From Zhihengliuella sp. ISTPL4 (lineage in GTDB: Bacteria > Actinomycetota > Actinomycetes > Actinomycetales > Microbacteriaceae), in assembly GCF_002848265.1 (NCBI RefSeq), contig NZ_CP025422.1, forward strand, positions 310,001 to 374,000: a stretch of DNA of 64,000 bases, given 5' to 3'. Made by a program: the position numbers and the translations under genes. This document shows positions 1 through 13,483 of the stretch, piece by piece; position 1 is the stretch's first letter; every line of letters starts with the position of its first letter. The notes beneath the pieces are model-generated. The model had not been told where the DNA came from and searched no databases. It saw nothing but the letters and a program-made list of their open reading frames with translations.

Positions 1-216
1 GCGTCCAACGCGTATGTCCTCGCGCGCGACGAGCTCGTCGGAGCGATGAGCACCCGCGAGCGCCACCTCACCTACGGTCGCCTGGTCGGCCGGTCGCAGC
101 AGGAGCTCGCCGCGCAGGAGGGCATCTCGCAGCCGAGCGTGTCCAAGTCCCTGCGGAGCGCGGGAGCCGCCGCTCTCATCGAGGGTGTGGCTGCGCTCCG
201 GGGGGAGTCCTCATGA
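1..216 (+). CDS. C-terminal part of a SatD-like protein (cut by window edge)
   Basis: Reading frame 1 is open from the window edge to TGA at 214-216 and gives 71 residues. Residues about 30-60 (LVGRSQQELAAQEGISQPSVSKSLRSAG) read as a helix-turn-helix of the sigma-70 region 4 / SatD type. The stop overlaps the next ATG (ATGA, 213-216), so the two genes are translationally coupled. In firmicutes and actinobacteria SatD proteins sit beside a small membrane protein, which is what follows here. The family name rests on this short tail and the neighbour, so it is tentative. Coding status is clear from the frame and the overlap. Confidence 0.55.
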   Translation, partial: ASNAYVLARDELVGAMSTRERHLTYGRLVGRSQQELAAQEGISQPSVSKSLRSAGAAALIEGVAALRGESS

Positions 217-1007
217 TCCTCGCGGGCTTCGTCCTCCTCGCGGTCGGCGCAACCGACCTCGTCCGCCAGTTCGTGCCGCGGCGCTGGATCGGCTACGTGG
301 TGGCCGCGGCCGTCATCGTCCTTCTGGGTATCGGCGGAGACGCGCTGCTGCCAGCCCTGCTCGGACTCGGTGTCGGAGCGCTGTGGGCGTGGAGCATGCC
401 GGACGAGGGGCCGACCCTGGCCGGATTCTGGCCGGCTGTCGCGCTCGCCGCCCTGAGTATCGGTGCCGTCGTCTGGGGTGGTTCGAGGAACGACGCGGGG
501 CTCATCGGTGAGCTCTGGACGTTCCGGTCGCCGTTCGGCGAGGTGCCGTTCGACCTCGCTGTCCTCGCGCTCGGCGCCGGTGTCTTCCTGCTGGAGTCCG
601 CCAACCTCGTCGTCCGCGCGGCCCTCGACGGCGAGCACACCTGGCGCCCCGCCGAGGTGGCGCAGCCGGCGTCTCCGGTTGACGCGTCCGGGCCCGTCCC
701 GCCGGACGCGGACGCCGTCGAAACTCCCGCGGTGTCCGCCGTCATCCCGGCTGATCCGCGGCACGGCTTCAAGGGCGGGCGGCTCATCGGCCCGCTCGAA
801 CGCGTGCTCGTGATGATCCTCACCTTGGCCGCGGCGTACCCGGTGCTCGCCGCCATGCTCGCCGCGAAGGGCATCGTCCGGTTCCCCGAGATCTCCCGGG
901 ACGGGGAGACCGGCGCCCGTGCAGAGTACTTCCTCGTCGGCAGTCTCGTCAGCTGGGTCATCGGCCTGGGCGCCGCGTTCCTCGTGTGGTGGGCGGCACA
1001 CAGCTGA
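213..1007 (+). CDS. Multi-pass membrane protein, partner of the SatD-like protein
   Basis: 264 residues. Hydrophobic segments lie at about 1-20, 28-50, 68-86, 110-130, 196-220 and 240-262, separated by a proline/alanine-rich hydrophilic loop near 140-190. No catalytic motif is visible. It starts at an ATG overlapping the upstream stop and ends 50 bp before the tyrS start. Function unknown; an integral cytoplasmic-membrane location is inferred from the segments. The pairing with a SatD-like gene suggests a conserved two-gene unit. Confidence 0.7.
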   Translation: MILAGFVLLAVGATDLVRQFVPRRWIGYVVAAAVIVLLGIGGDALLPALLGLGVGALWAWSMPDEGPTLAGFWPAVALAALSIGAVVWGGSRNDAGLIGELWTFRSPFGEVPFDLAVLALGAGVFLLESANLVVRAALDGEHTWRPAEVAQPASPVDASGPVPPDADAVETPAVSAVIPADPRHGFKGGRLIGPLERVLVMILTLAAAYPVLAAMLAAKGIVRFPEISRDGETGARAEYFLVGSLVSWVIGLGAAFLVWWAAHS

Positions 1008-1059
1008 CACCCCCTCGAGCGACGCAGCGCGGCGGCCGTCCGCTGCTAGCCTGGAGCGC

Positions 1060-2361
1060 GTGTCAACTCCCGCTCTGACGACCGCGCCTCAGGCGATCGA
1101 CCCCACGTTCGAGAACGTGTGGGATGAGATCGTGTGGCGCGGACTCGTCCACGTGTCCACCGACCAGGAGGCGCTGCGCGCCCTGCTCGCGGGAGACCCC
1201 GTCACGTATTACTGCGGCTTCGACCCGACGGCGCCCAGCCTGCACCTCGGCCACCTCGTCCAGCTGCTTCTGCTCCGCCGTCTTCAGCTCGCCGGGCACA
1301 AGCCGCTCGGCCTCGTCGGCGGCTCCACCGGTCTGATCGGCGACCCGCGGCCCACGGCCGAGCGCACCCTCAACACCCGCGAGACTGTCGCGGAATGGGT
1401 CGACCGTCTGCGCGGGCAGGTCGAGCGCTACCTCAGCTTCGAGGGCGACAACGCCGCCCGCATGGTCAACAACCTCGACTGGACGGCGCCGCTGTCCGCG
1501 ATCGATTTCCTCCGGGAGATCGGCAAGCACTACCGCGTCGGCACGATGCTGAAGAAGGACGCGGTGGCCGCGCGCCTGAACTCGGACGCCGGCATCAGCT
1601 ACACCGAGTTCAGCTACCAGATCCTTCAGGGGCTCGACTTCCTCGAGCTCTACCGCCAGTACGACTGCGTGCTGCAGACGGGCGGCTCCGATCAGTGGGG
1701 CAACCTCACCAGCGGCACCGACCTCATCCACCGGGTCGAAGGGGTGTCCGTCCACGCCATCGGTACGCCGCTGATCACCAACAGCGACGGCACGAAGTTC
1801 GGCAAGAGCGAGGGCAACGCGATCTGGATCGACGCGGAGCTCACGAGCCCCTACGCGTTCTACCAGTTCTGGCTCAGCACGGCGGATGCCGACGTGATCG
1901 AGCGCCTCAAGGTGTTCACCTTCCTGACCAAGGCGGAGATCGAGGAGTACGCCGAGCTCGTGGCGACCGAGCCGTTCCGCCGTGCCGCCCAGAAGCGCCT
2001 CGCGCTCGAGGTCGTCGCGACGGTGCACGGCATCGAGGCGACGGCGGCCGTGATCGCCGCGTCCGAGGCGCTGTTCGGGCAGGGCGACCTGACGACTCTC
2101 GACCCGGCGACCTTGCGCACGGCGCTCGACGAGCTTCCGCATGCGACGGTCGCCGCCGGCACTCCGGTCGTCGACGCCCTCGTCGCCACCGGTCTCGTGT
2201 CGAGCCTGTCAGAGGCGCGTCGCGCCATCGCGCAGGGTGGCGTCTCCCTCGATGGGGAGCGGGTGGAGGACGACTCCGCGACCGTGCAGGGCACCCTGCC
2301 CGGCGGCGTCTCGGTGCTGCGTCGCGGGAAGAAGACACTCGCCGGCGTTTTCCTCGGCTGA
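1060..2361 (+). CDS. tyrS: Tyrosyl-tRNA synthetase
   Basis: 433 residues, normal for bacterial TyrRS. Class I aminoacyl-tRNA synthetase that charges tRNA-Tyr in the cytosol. The HIGH-type motif HLGH is at residues 62-65 and the KMSKS-type motif KFGKS at 246-250, followed by an anticodon-binding region and a C-terminal S4 RNA-binding domain (about 365-425). The frame stays open upstream, but the start is placed at GTG 1060 because a TAGCCT -10 hexamer (1047-1052) ends 7 nt before it with no ribosome-binding site. That is a leaderless arrangement. It is the first gene of the block that matches the M. tuberculosis tyrS-to-der order. Confidence 0.96.
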   Translation: MSTPALTTAPQAIDPTFENVWDEIVWRGLVHVSTDQEALRALLAGDPVTYYCGFDPTAPSLHLGHLVQLLLLRRLQLAGHKPLGLVGGSTGLIGDPRPTAERTLNTRETVAEWVDRLRGQVERYLSFEGDNAARMVNNLDWTAPLSAIDFLREIGKHYRVGTMLKKDAVAARLNSDAGISYTEFSYQILQGLDFLELYRQYDCVLQTGGSDQWGNLTSGTDLIHRVEGVSVHAIGTPLITNSDGTKFGKSEGNAIWIDAELTSPYAFYQFWLSTADADVIERLKVFTFLTKAEIEEYAELVATEPFRRAAQKRLALEVVATVHGIEATAAVIAASEALFGQGDLTTLDPATLRTALDELPHATVAAGTPVVDALVATGLVSSLSEARRAIAQGGVSLDGERVEDDSATVQGTLPGGVSVLRRGKKTLAGVFLG

Positions 2362-2373
2362 CTCCGGACGCGC

Positions 2374-3186
2374 ATGCCGTTCACTCCGAGCCACGCGGTC
2401 GTCGCGCTGCCGTTCGTGCGCACCCCGCTCGTCCCCGCGGCGATCGCGATCGGGGCGATGACGCCGGACATCTCCCTGTTCCTGCGGAACGTCGGCCTCA
2501 ACTACGGCTTCCTGCACGATCCGGTCAACGTCGTGTGGACGACGCTGCTCGCGCTCGTGCTGTTCCTGCTCTGGCGCGTGCTGCTGCGCCCGGCGACTCT
2601 CGAGCTGCTGCCAGGGTGGGTGGCTGCGCGGCTGCCCGCCGGGTGGCGGGTGAGTGGGCTCCGCGCAGCGACCGAAGCGCTGAGCCGCGACGACCGACCC
2701 CGGTATGCGAGGGGGCGACGGCTGTACCCGTTCCTGCTCGCGGTGTCGGCGATGCTGGGCGTGCTCTCGCACATCCTCTGGGACGCCTTCACGCACGAGT
2801 TCCGGTGGGGTGTCGAGCTGCTGCCTGCCCTGGCGAACTCCTGGGGCCCCTTCGACGGCTACAAGTGGCTCCAGTACGCGTCGAGCGCTCTCGGTCTGCT
2901 GGGTCTGGCCGTCTGGGCCGCCCTCTGGCTGCGTCGGGCGACGGCGCGAAGGGAGATGCCGCGAATCCTCCCGACGTTGGTGCGGGTGGCCTGGTGGCTC
3001 TCGCTACCGGTGATCCTCGTGGCCGCCTGGGTCGGGGGCCTGCTCGCTTTCGGTCCGCTGTCCGCGGAGGTCACGGTGCAGCATCTCGCTTACCGGGTGC
3101 TGCCGCCGGCCTGTGCGGCGTGGGGCGTGCTCACCCTGATCCTCTGCGTCGTGCTGGCCGTGCGTCGGCCGCGCTCCGCCGCCTGA
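2374..3186 (+). CDS. DUF4184 family membrane protein
   Basis: 270 residues with the typical DUF4184 opening (MPFTPSHAVVALPF, then GAMTPDISLF), which looks like metal-dependent-hydrolase-type membrane proteins: His7 and Asp35 are candidate ligands. About six hydrophobic segments follow (near 55-72, 122-142, 160-182, 200-222, 240-262). It begins 12 bp after tyrS and may be cotranscribed with it. Its end meets the convergent CoA-transferase gene with only 8 bp between. Biochemical role not known for the family. Confidence 0.8.
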   Translation: MPFTPSHAVVALPFVRTPLVPAAIAIGAMTPDISLFLRNVGLNYGFLHDPVNVVWTTLLALVLFLLWRVLLRPATLELLPGWVAARLPAGWRVSGLRAATEALSRDDRPRYARGRRLYPFLLAVSAMLGVLSHILWDAFTHEFRWGVELLPALANSWGPFDGYKWLQYASSALGLLGLAVWAALWLRRATARREMPRILPTLVRVAWWLSLPVILVAAWVGGLLAFGPLSAEVTVQHLAYRVLPPACAAWGVLTLILCVVLAVRRPRSAA

Positions 3187-3194
3187 TCGCCCCC

Positions 3195-4532
3195 TCACCA
3201 GCGCGCGGCATCCGAGCCCCAGGTGTGAGGAGCGGCGAAGGTCAGGCCGGGGAGCGCCGGCCCTGCCGTCGTGACGGGCGTCCCGGCGACACCGAAGTGG
3301 GCGAGGTGGGCCGCGACGTCGGTCTCGGGGAACGCCGGCGCGTCCGCCGTCCGCGGCATACCGAGCAGCTCGGCCGCGACGCGTCGCAGAGAGGTGCGCA
3401 CGATGCGCGAGTTCCCGTCGCGGTGACGAAGCAGGTGCGTAAGGGCAGCGGCGAGAAGGTACCCGGCGCTGTGATCGAGCGCCTGAGCCGGAAGAGCGCC
3501 CGGCCGACCCGCGTCGCCCTCGATCACAGCGATGCCGCTCTCCGCTTGGACGAGGCTGTCGAAGCCGGCGCGCTCGGGGTGATCCGTACCCCAGGCGCTG
3601 AGCTGGGTGACGAGGAGTCCCGGGTACCGTTCGACGAGCGCGTCGGGGGAGAGCCCCAGACGCTCCAGGGCCGCAGGACGATAGCCGAGCACGACGGCAT
3701 CCGCGGTCTGGAGGAGGCCGTGCAGCGCAGGGTCTCGGGCATCGAGCAGCGCGGAGCGCTTGCCATGACCGGTGTCGAGATGCTGCCACGGAAGCTCGGG
3801 GAGGTGCGGCGGGTCGATGCGGAGCACATCCGCGCCGAGAAGCGCGAGGGTGCGGGTGCACACCGGCCCGGCGATCACCCGCGTGAGGTCGAGGACGCGG
3901 ACGCCGTCGAGGGGAGCGTGTCCCGCCGCACCGCGCGCCCGGAGAGGTCGATCCTTCCGACGCCGTCCGGCAGCGGGTGCCGTGACCGCGACGTCGAGCA
4001 GAGGCGTCCGTCGCAGGGCCTCATCGGCTGAGCGGTCCTCAGGGCGCACGGCCACGGCGAGACCCCCGGCTTCGGAGATCCGGCGGACGGCCTCCGCGGT
4101 GTGCAGCGTTTCCAGCGTGCGGGCGACGGCTTCCGCTTCTGCCATGTCGTCCACATCCAGCGCGGTGCGGAGTGCGCGGGCGTGATGCGGGTAGTTGCCG
4201 TGCGTCCGGACCCATCCGTCTGCGCTCTCCCAGAATCCGGAGAGGGGTGCCCACACGGGAGGGGGAGTGCCGCCCACCTCCAGATACCTGTCACTCCGGT
4301 AGGCGACGGCGATGCGGACTGGGTCGATGTGCGCGAGATCGATGCCCGCGGCGAGGGCCACTGCTGCGACGCTGACGAGAGCGAGATCGCCGGTCGCCGT
4401 GCGCGCGGGGAGCGGAACGCCACCGAGGGATCGGAGAGCCGTATCGTCCGGAGCCTGTGCGGCGCCCCCGCCCATCTCGCGCACGACGCGGGCAAGCAGT
4501 TCGGCGGGGACGGTGGAGTGACCGGAGACCAT
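3195..4532 (-). CDS. CaiB/BaiF family (class III) CoA-transferase
   Basis: 445 residues. The second half carries the family signature (GVRVLDLTRVIAGPVCTRTL, then LGADVLRIDPP), and the first half looks like a second, degenerate CoA-transferase lobe (residues 20-150). That fits an internally fused or asymmetric family III protein. Family members move CoA between acyl-CoA and free carboxylates in the cytosol; the acyl substrate here is not readable. The start is ATG 4532, because TAGCAT (4539-4544, minus strand) ends 6 nt before it, a leaderless promoter. An RAE-like palindrome lies at 4601-4619, about 69-87 bp upstream of the start, close to the distance seen for helR in this window. This invites a test of rifamycin-linked expression. 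Confidence 0.82.
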   Translation of the reverse strand: MVSGHSTVPAELLARVVREMGGGAAQAPDDTALRSLGGVPLPARTATGDLALVSVAAVALAAGIDLAHIDPVRIAVAYRSDRYLEVGGTPPPVWAPLSGFWESADGWVRTHGNYPHHARALRTALDVDDMAEAEAVARTLETLHTAEAVRRISEAGGLAVAVRPEDRSADEALRRTPLLDVAVTAPAAGRRRKDRPLRARGAAGHAPLDGVRVLDLTRVIAGPVCTRTLALLGADVLRIDPPHLPELPWQHLDTGHGKRSALLDARDPALHGLLQTADAVVLGYRPAALERLGLSPDALVERYPGLLVTQLSAWGTDHPERAGFDSLVQAESGIAVIEGDAGRPGALPAQALDHSAGYLLAAALTHLLRHRDGNSRIVRTSLRRVAAELLGMPRTADAPAFPETDVAAHLAHFGVAGTPVTTAGPALPGLTFAAPHTWGSDAARW

Positions 4533-4600
4533 GGCGCGATGCTACTCCGCACGCCGGAAGCGCCGGAAACGCGGGCTGATCCGGGGGAATCGCGAGCGCA

Positions 4601-4619
4601 GGGGCTTGCGACACGCCCG
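4601..4619. promoter_or_regulatory. RAE-like palindrome upstream of rrn and CoA-transferase
   Basis: GGGGCTTGCGACACGCCCG matches 16 of 19 positions of the rifamycin-associated element as I remember it (GGGGCTTGCGGCAAGCCCC). It lies 69 bp from the start of the leftward CoA-transferase gene and about 130 bp upstream of the first rrn promoter. Either could be the target. The match to the remembered consensus is direct; the function is inference. Confidence 0.4.
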
Positions 4620-4748
4620 GGGGTGTGCGCCCGATTTGCCAGACCCCCGGAATCCACGTAACTTATTACTTGTTCGCCCCACAGGGAAGCGGAGAAGCCC
4701 CGAGCTTCACCCCCCTCAAGCGGAGAACCACTCCCGATCCTCTCTCAC

Positions 4749-4777
4749 TTGAGAGATCCGGCGCTTGCGTCTAGGAT
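4749..4777 (+). promoter_or_regulatory. rrn promoter P1
   Basis: TTGAGA (4749-4754), a 17-bp spacer and TAGGAT (4772-4777) make a sigma-70 type promoter about 350 bp upstream of 16S. It is the first of two tandem promoters pointing into the rrn operon. Confidence 0.7.
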
Positions 4778-4846
4778 GGGAGATCCACCCCTTCTGCGGC
4801 TGTCACCGGCTGCGCAGCGGATCCGAGATCCGCGCGGCGCGCCGAT

Positions 4847-4874
4847 TTGACAAGCGAGTCGGGATGGCTAAGAT
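4847..4874 (+). promoter_or_regulatory. rrn promoter P2
   Basis: A consensus TTGACA (4847-4852), a 16-bp spacer and TAAGAT (4869-4874) form the strongest promoter-like sequence in the window, about 255 bp before the 16S 5' end. It should drive rRNA together with P1. Confidence 0.8.
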
Positions 4875-5128
4875 AGAGAAGTTGCCCTGCGGGCCTGGTT
4901 GTGATGACTGGGTCGTGGGAGCATCCGATCCTTGAGAACTCAACAGCGTGCACTTGTCAAATGCCAAATCATCCTCGTCTAGCTTCGGCTGGGTGAGAAT
5001 TCCTTTGGATCAAAGACCAACCTCCTTGTGGGGTTGGCAATGGATGAAGTCAGCAATGAATTTGTCTCTTTGGTCAGCATCAAACTCGCTGCGTTCCGGT
5101 TTTTCCCCGGTTCGTATGCACTTTCTTT
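4875..5128 (+). other. rrn leader (5' external transcribed spacer)
   Basis: AT-richer than the flanking coding DNA and free of plausible genes. It contains a small hairpin CTTTG-GAT-CAAAG (5003-5015) followed by CCAACC (5017-5022) pairing with GGTTGG (5032-5037). These are likely antitermination or RNase III processing structures. The rest of 4533-4846 holds only the RAE-like site and P1. Confidence 0.6.
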
Positions 5129-10166
<5,038 letters not shown>

Positions 10167-10276
10167 ACACCGTTTGTTGGTGCTTGCGTCCACTGAGTGG
10201 TTCTCGATGTACGGTCGAGAACTACCTTCAACAATGATTCATCATTGCTTTAGGTTTGATTGAAACATCAATAGTG

Positions 10277-10394
10277 TTTCGGCGGCCATAGCGTGAGGGA
10301 AACGCCCGGTCACATTCCGAACCCGGAAGCTAAGCCTCACAGCGCCGATGGTACTGCAGGGGGGACCCTGTGGGAGAGTAGGACACCGCCGGAC
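10277..10394 (+). rRNA. rrf: 5S ribosomal RNA
   Basis: About 118 nt starting TTTCGGCGGCCATAGCG, with the conserved CGAACCCGGAAGCTAAGC and closing with GGACACCGCCGGAC. It ends the rrn operon and is followed within 13 bp by a strong terminator. Confidence 0.96.
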
Positions 10395-10406
10395 TCCTTT
10401 TAGTCG

Positions 10407-10437
10407 AAATGGCCACCCATCGTTGGGTGGCCATTTT
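10407..10437 (+). terminator. rrn operon terminator
   Basis: Perfect 13-bp stem AAATGGCCACCCA / TGGGTGGCCATTT with a TCGT loop, ending in a T run. It stands between 5S and the next protein gene. Confidence 0.92.
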
Positions 10438-10468
10438 GCGTTTACGAACGAAGAGAACAGGGAGCACC

Positions 10469-12385
10469 ATGCCGGAAGAGGAAGAGCGCCGTCCGCGTCG
10501 CAACGACGGGAACCAGCGCAACGATCGTCCTTCCGGAGGTCGCCCCGTCTACCGCGACGGCGCATCTCGCGCCGGCTCCGGTGATCGCGCGCCCCGTCGT
10601 GAGGGCGGCTATAGCCGTGATGGTGGCGCCCCGCGTCGTGAGGGCGGTCACAACCGTGATGGTGGTGCGCCCCGTCGCGAAGGCGGTTACAACCGCGACT
10701 CCGGCCCGCGTCGTGAGGGCGGCTACAACCGTGACGGTGGTGGCCCGCGTCGTGAGGGCGGTTACAACCGTGACGGTGGTGGCCCGCGTCGTGAGGGCGG
10801 TTACAACCGTGATGGTGGTGGCCCGCGTCGTGAGGGCGGTTACAACCGTGATGGTGGTGGCCCGCGTCGTGAAGGTGGTTACAACCGTGATGGTGGTGGC
10901 CCGCGTCGTGAAGGTGGTTACAACCGTGATGGTGGTGCGCCGCGTCGTGAGGGCGGTTACAACCGTGATGGTGGTGCGCCGCGTCGTGAGGGCGGTTACA
11001 ACCGTGATGGTGGTGCGCCGCGTCGTGAGGGCGGTTATAACCGTGATGGTGGTGCCCCGCGGCGTGAAGGTGGTTACAACCGTGATGGTGGTGCGCCCCG
11101 GCGTGAAGGTGGTTACAACCGTGATGGTGGTGCCCCGCGGCGTGAAGGTGGTTACAACCGTGATGGTGGTGCCCCGCGGCGTGAAGGTGGTTACAACCGT
11201 GACGGTGGTGCGCCCCGGCGTGAGGGCGGCTACAACCGCGACTCCGGCCCGCGTCGTGAAGGTGGCTACAACCGTGACGGTGGTGCCCCGCGCCGTGAAG
11301 GCGGCTACAACCGTGACGGTGGTGCACCCCGTCGTGAAGGCGGCTACAACCGTGACAGCGCGCCCCGCCGCGAAGGCGGCTATGGCCGTGACTCCGGCCC
11401 CCGTCGCGAGGGCGGGTTCGAGAGGGAGCGGAGGAGTGATCGGTCGCGGTCCTTCCCCCAGCGCGGCGGGGTTGGCCGGGAACGTCCGGCCAACGCGGCG
11501 AACGAGCGTCCGCGCTTCGACGAGCCCCGTGTGCCGGACGAGGTCACCGCGCGCGATCTGCACCCGTCCGCGCGCAATGAGCTGAAGACGCTGAGTAAGG
11601 AGAACGCGGAATTCGTCGCCCGGCATCTGGCAATGGCGTCCCGGCTGATCGACGAGGACCCGACTCTGGCCCACGAGCACGCCCTGGCGGCGTCGCGTCG
11701 TGCCGGCCGGATCGCGATCGTCCGCGAGACCCTCGGCATCACCGCCTACGCGACGGGCGACTTCGCCCTGGCGCTGCGTGAGCTGCGCACCTATCGCCGG
11801 ATCTCCGGCAAGGACGACCAGATCGCGCTCATGGTCGACAGCGAGCGCGGCATCGGGCGCCCCGACCGTGCTCTCGAGACCGGCCGCGCGGTAGACCGGT
11901 CGACTCTGACCACCCCCGTGCGCGTGGCTCTCGCGATCGCGATGTCGGGTGCCCGGCTCGACCAGGGCGACCTGGAGCTGGCCCTCGGCGAGCTCGAGAT
12001 TCCCGAGCTGGACCCGGACCGCGCGTTCGAGTGGAGCCCCGCCCTGTTCGCGGCGCGCGCCGCCGTCCTGGAGGATCTCGGGCGTACCGACGAGGCGGAG
12101 TTCTGGGCGCACCGCGCTGAGGTCGCCGCCGAGGCCCTCGGGATCGATGAAGCCGGCGACGAGGAAATCTACGTCGAGGACGGCCTCGTCGATGACGACT
12201 TCAGCGACGACGATTTCTCTGACGCCGACGCTGTTTCTGACGAAAGCGCCGCCGAGGAATCGGCACTCACCGACACGACCGAGCCCGCCGAGCCGTCCAT
12301 CGAGGACGAGGTGCGCGAGCTGCTCGGCGAGGACGACGAGACGGAGGACGACTCGCCCTCCGCGCCCGAGAAGCCGGAGGCGTAG
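10469..12385 (+). CDS. Repeat-rich RGG-like protein with TPR-like domain
   Basis: 638 residues in four parts. Residues 1-41 are basic and hydrophilic. Residues 42-310 are 21 tandem copies of a 12-13-residue unit, PRREGGYNRDGGA. Residues about 330-555 form an alpha-helical TPR-like domain (RHLAMASRLIDEDPTLAHEHALAASRR and following). Residues about 560-638 are a strongly acidic tail. Arg/Gly/Tyr-rich repeats usually bind RNA or drive condensate formation, which is inference here. The C-terminal domain is the counterpart of the conserved protein between tyrS and the HAD phosphatase in M. tuberculosis (Rv1691, from memory), which lacks such repeats. Start ATG 10469 follows the GGGAG ribosome-binding site. 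The earlier in-frame ATG at 10409 lies inside the rrn terminator. No promoter was recognised in the 70 bp upstream. Confidence 0.9.
   Translation: MPEEEERRPRRNDGNQRNDRPSGGRPVYRDGASRAGSGDRAPRREGGYSRDGGAPRREGGHNRDGGAPRREGGYNRDSGPRREGGYNRDGGGPRREGGYNRDGGGPRREGGYNRDGGGPRREGGYNRDGGGPRREGGYNRDGGGPRREGGYNRDGGAPRREGGYNRDGGAPRREGGYNRDGGAPRREGGYNRDGGAPRREGGYNRDGGAPRREGGYNRDGGAPRREGGYNRDGGAPRREGGYNRDGGAPRREGGYNRDSGPRREGGYNRDGGAPRREGGYNRDGGAPRREGGYNRDSAPRREGGYGRDSGPRREGGFERERRSDRSRSFPQRGGVGRERPANAANERPRFDEPRVPDEVTARDLHPSARNELKTLSKENAEFVARHLAMASRLIDEDPTLAHEHALAASRRAGRIAIVRETLGITAYATGDFALALRELRTYRRISGKDDQIALMVDSERGIGRPDRALETGRAVDRSTLTTPVRVALAIAMSGARLDQGDLELALGELEIPELDPDRAFEWSPALFAARAAVLEDLGRTDEAEFWAHRAEVAAEALGIDEAGDEEIYVEDGLVDDDFSDDDFSDADAVSDESAAEESALTDTTEPAEPSIEDEVRELLGEDDETEDDSPSAPEKPEA
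10592..11398 (+). repeat. Coding 39-bp tandem repeat, about 21 copies
   Basis: Units are mostly 39 bp; copies 3, 17, 20 and 21 are 36 bp. All are in frame with the host gene. Units 4-16 differ almost only at synonymous positions (CGT/CGG, GAG/GAA, GGC/GGT, GAT/GAC), and neighbours share variants, which points to recent local duplication and gene conversion. A final degenerate copy (PRREGGFERER) follows at 11399. Confidence 0.95.
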
Positions 12386-13434
12386 TGGGACTCTTCACAC
12401 CGAAGGCACGGAGGTCTCGGGCGGGACGGACGCCCCTCGATGGCGTGGACACCGTCCTCGCCGATCTCGACGGCGTCGTCTACGCCGGCCCGGGTGCTCT
12501 GCCCCATGCGGTCGAGAGCCTGAACGCGGCGGCGCACGCGGTGCGTCTCGGCTACATCACCAACAACGCCTCGCGCACCGACGCCTCCGTGGCCGCGCAT
12601 CTCACGAGTCTCGGACTCGACGTGGCTCCGCAGGACGTCGTCACGAGCCCGCAGGCCGCGATGCGTCTGCTGTCCGGGATCGTGCCCGCGCCGGCGACCA
12701 TCCTCGTCGTGGGCGGGGATGGCCTCGTCGACGAGGTGCAGAAGGCCGGGTACACGGTGACGCGCAGCGCCGAGGACGCTCCGCAGGCGGTCGTGCAGGG
12801 GTTCGCACCCGAGGTGGCCTGGACCGACCTCGCCGAGGCGGCGTTCGCGCTGAAGGTCCCCGAGGACGAAGGCGGCATCCCCTGGATCGCCACGAACACG
12901 GACTGGACGATCCCGCGCGAGCGCGGTGTCGCTCCCGGGAACGGCACCCTCGTCTCCGCCGTGCACACGGCGATCGGGCGCCTGGCGACGGTCGCGGGCA
13001 AGCCGGAGATCCCGATCTTCGAGGAGGCGCTCGCCCGCTTCGGCGCGGCGAAGGCACTGTTCATCGGTGACCGCCTCGACACCGACATCATGGGCGCCAG
13101 CCGGGCCGGCATCGAGTCCGCGCTGGTGCTGACCGGCATCGACCGTCCCAAGCACGTCCTCGCCGCGCCTGAGGGATCGCGCCCGACCTACATCCTCGGC
13201 GACCTGCGCGGCCTGCATGAGCCGTATCCCGAGCCCGTCGTGACCGACGGCGTGTTCGACGTGAACGGCGCCGCCGTCCGCGTCCACGGCGCCGACGTCG
13301 AGATCGTGGCCGAGTCCGGCGACCAGCTCGACCTGCTCCGCGCGGGCGCTGCCGCCATCTGGGCGTCCGGAACGCCGGTGTTCGTGCTGCGGGTTCCGGA
13401 ACGGCTGTACGCCGACCCGTTCCACCGCCCCTGA
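12385..13434 (+). CDS. HAD-superfamily (IIA) hydrolase, NagD/PGP-like
   Basis: 349 residues. Motif I DLDGVVYAGPG near residue 29, TNNAS (motif II) near 55, and GDRLDTDIMGA (motif IV) near 230 define a subfamily IIA HAD phosphatase with a C2 cap. Its likely work is cytosolic dephosphorylation of small phosphorylated metabolites such as 2-phosphoglycolate or glycerol phosphates; the exact substrate is not readable. The GTG start overlaps the previous stop by one base (TAGTG). The C-terminal 70 residues are an extra tail past the HAD core. Position matches Rv1692. Confidence 0.88.
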   Translation: MGLFTPKARRSRAGRTPLDGVDTVLADLDGVVYAGPGALPHAVESLNAAAHAVRLGYITNNASRTDASVAAHLTSLGLDVAPQDVVTSPQAAMRLLSGIVPAPATILVVGGDGLVDEVQKAGYTVTRSAEDAPQAVVQGFAPEVAWTDLAEAAFALKVPEDEGGIPWIATNTDWTIPRERGVAPGNGTLVSAVHTAIGRLATVAGKPEIPIFEEALARFGAAKALFIGDRLDTDIMGASRAGIESALVLTGIDRPKHVLAAPEGSRPTYILGDLRGLHEPYPEPVVTDGVFDVNGAAVRVHGADVEIVAESGDQLDLLRAGAAAIWASGTPVFVLRVPERLYADPFHRP

Positions 13435-13483
13435 GCCACGCGTGGCGCCGTCGGCCGACGGCGGCGCCGCGTACAGTGGAAGC

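Noticed and set aside
10242..11327. 361-residue His/Cys-rich antisense frame (HHHHGCN repeats)
   Set aside because: Produced by the 39-bp repeat read backwards; a repeat length divisible by three keeps all frames open. It would also begin in the middle of the array and end by the 5S gene.
10592..11398. Possible CRISPR array
   Set aside because: Units are contiguous without spacers and encode a repeated peptide in frame.
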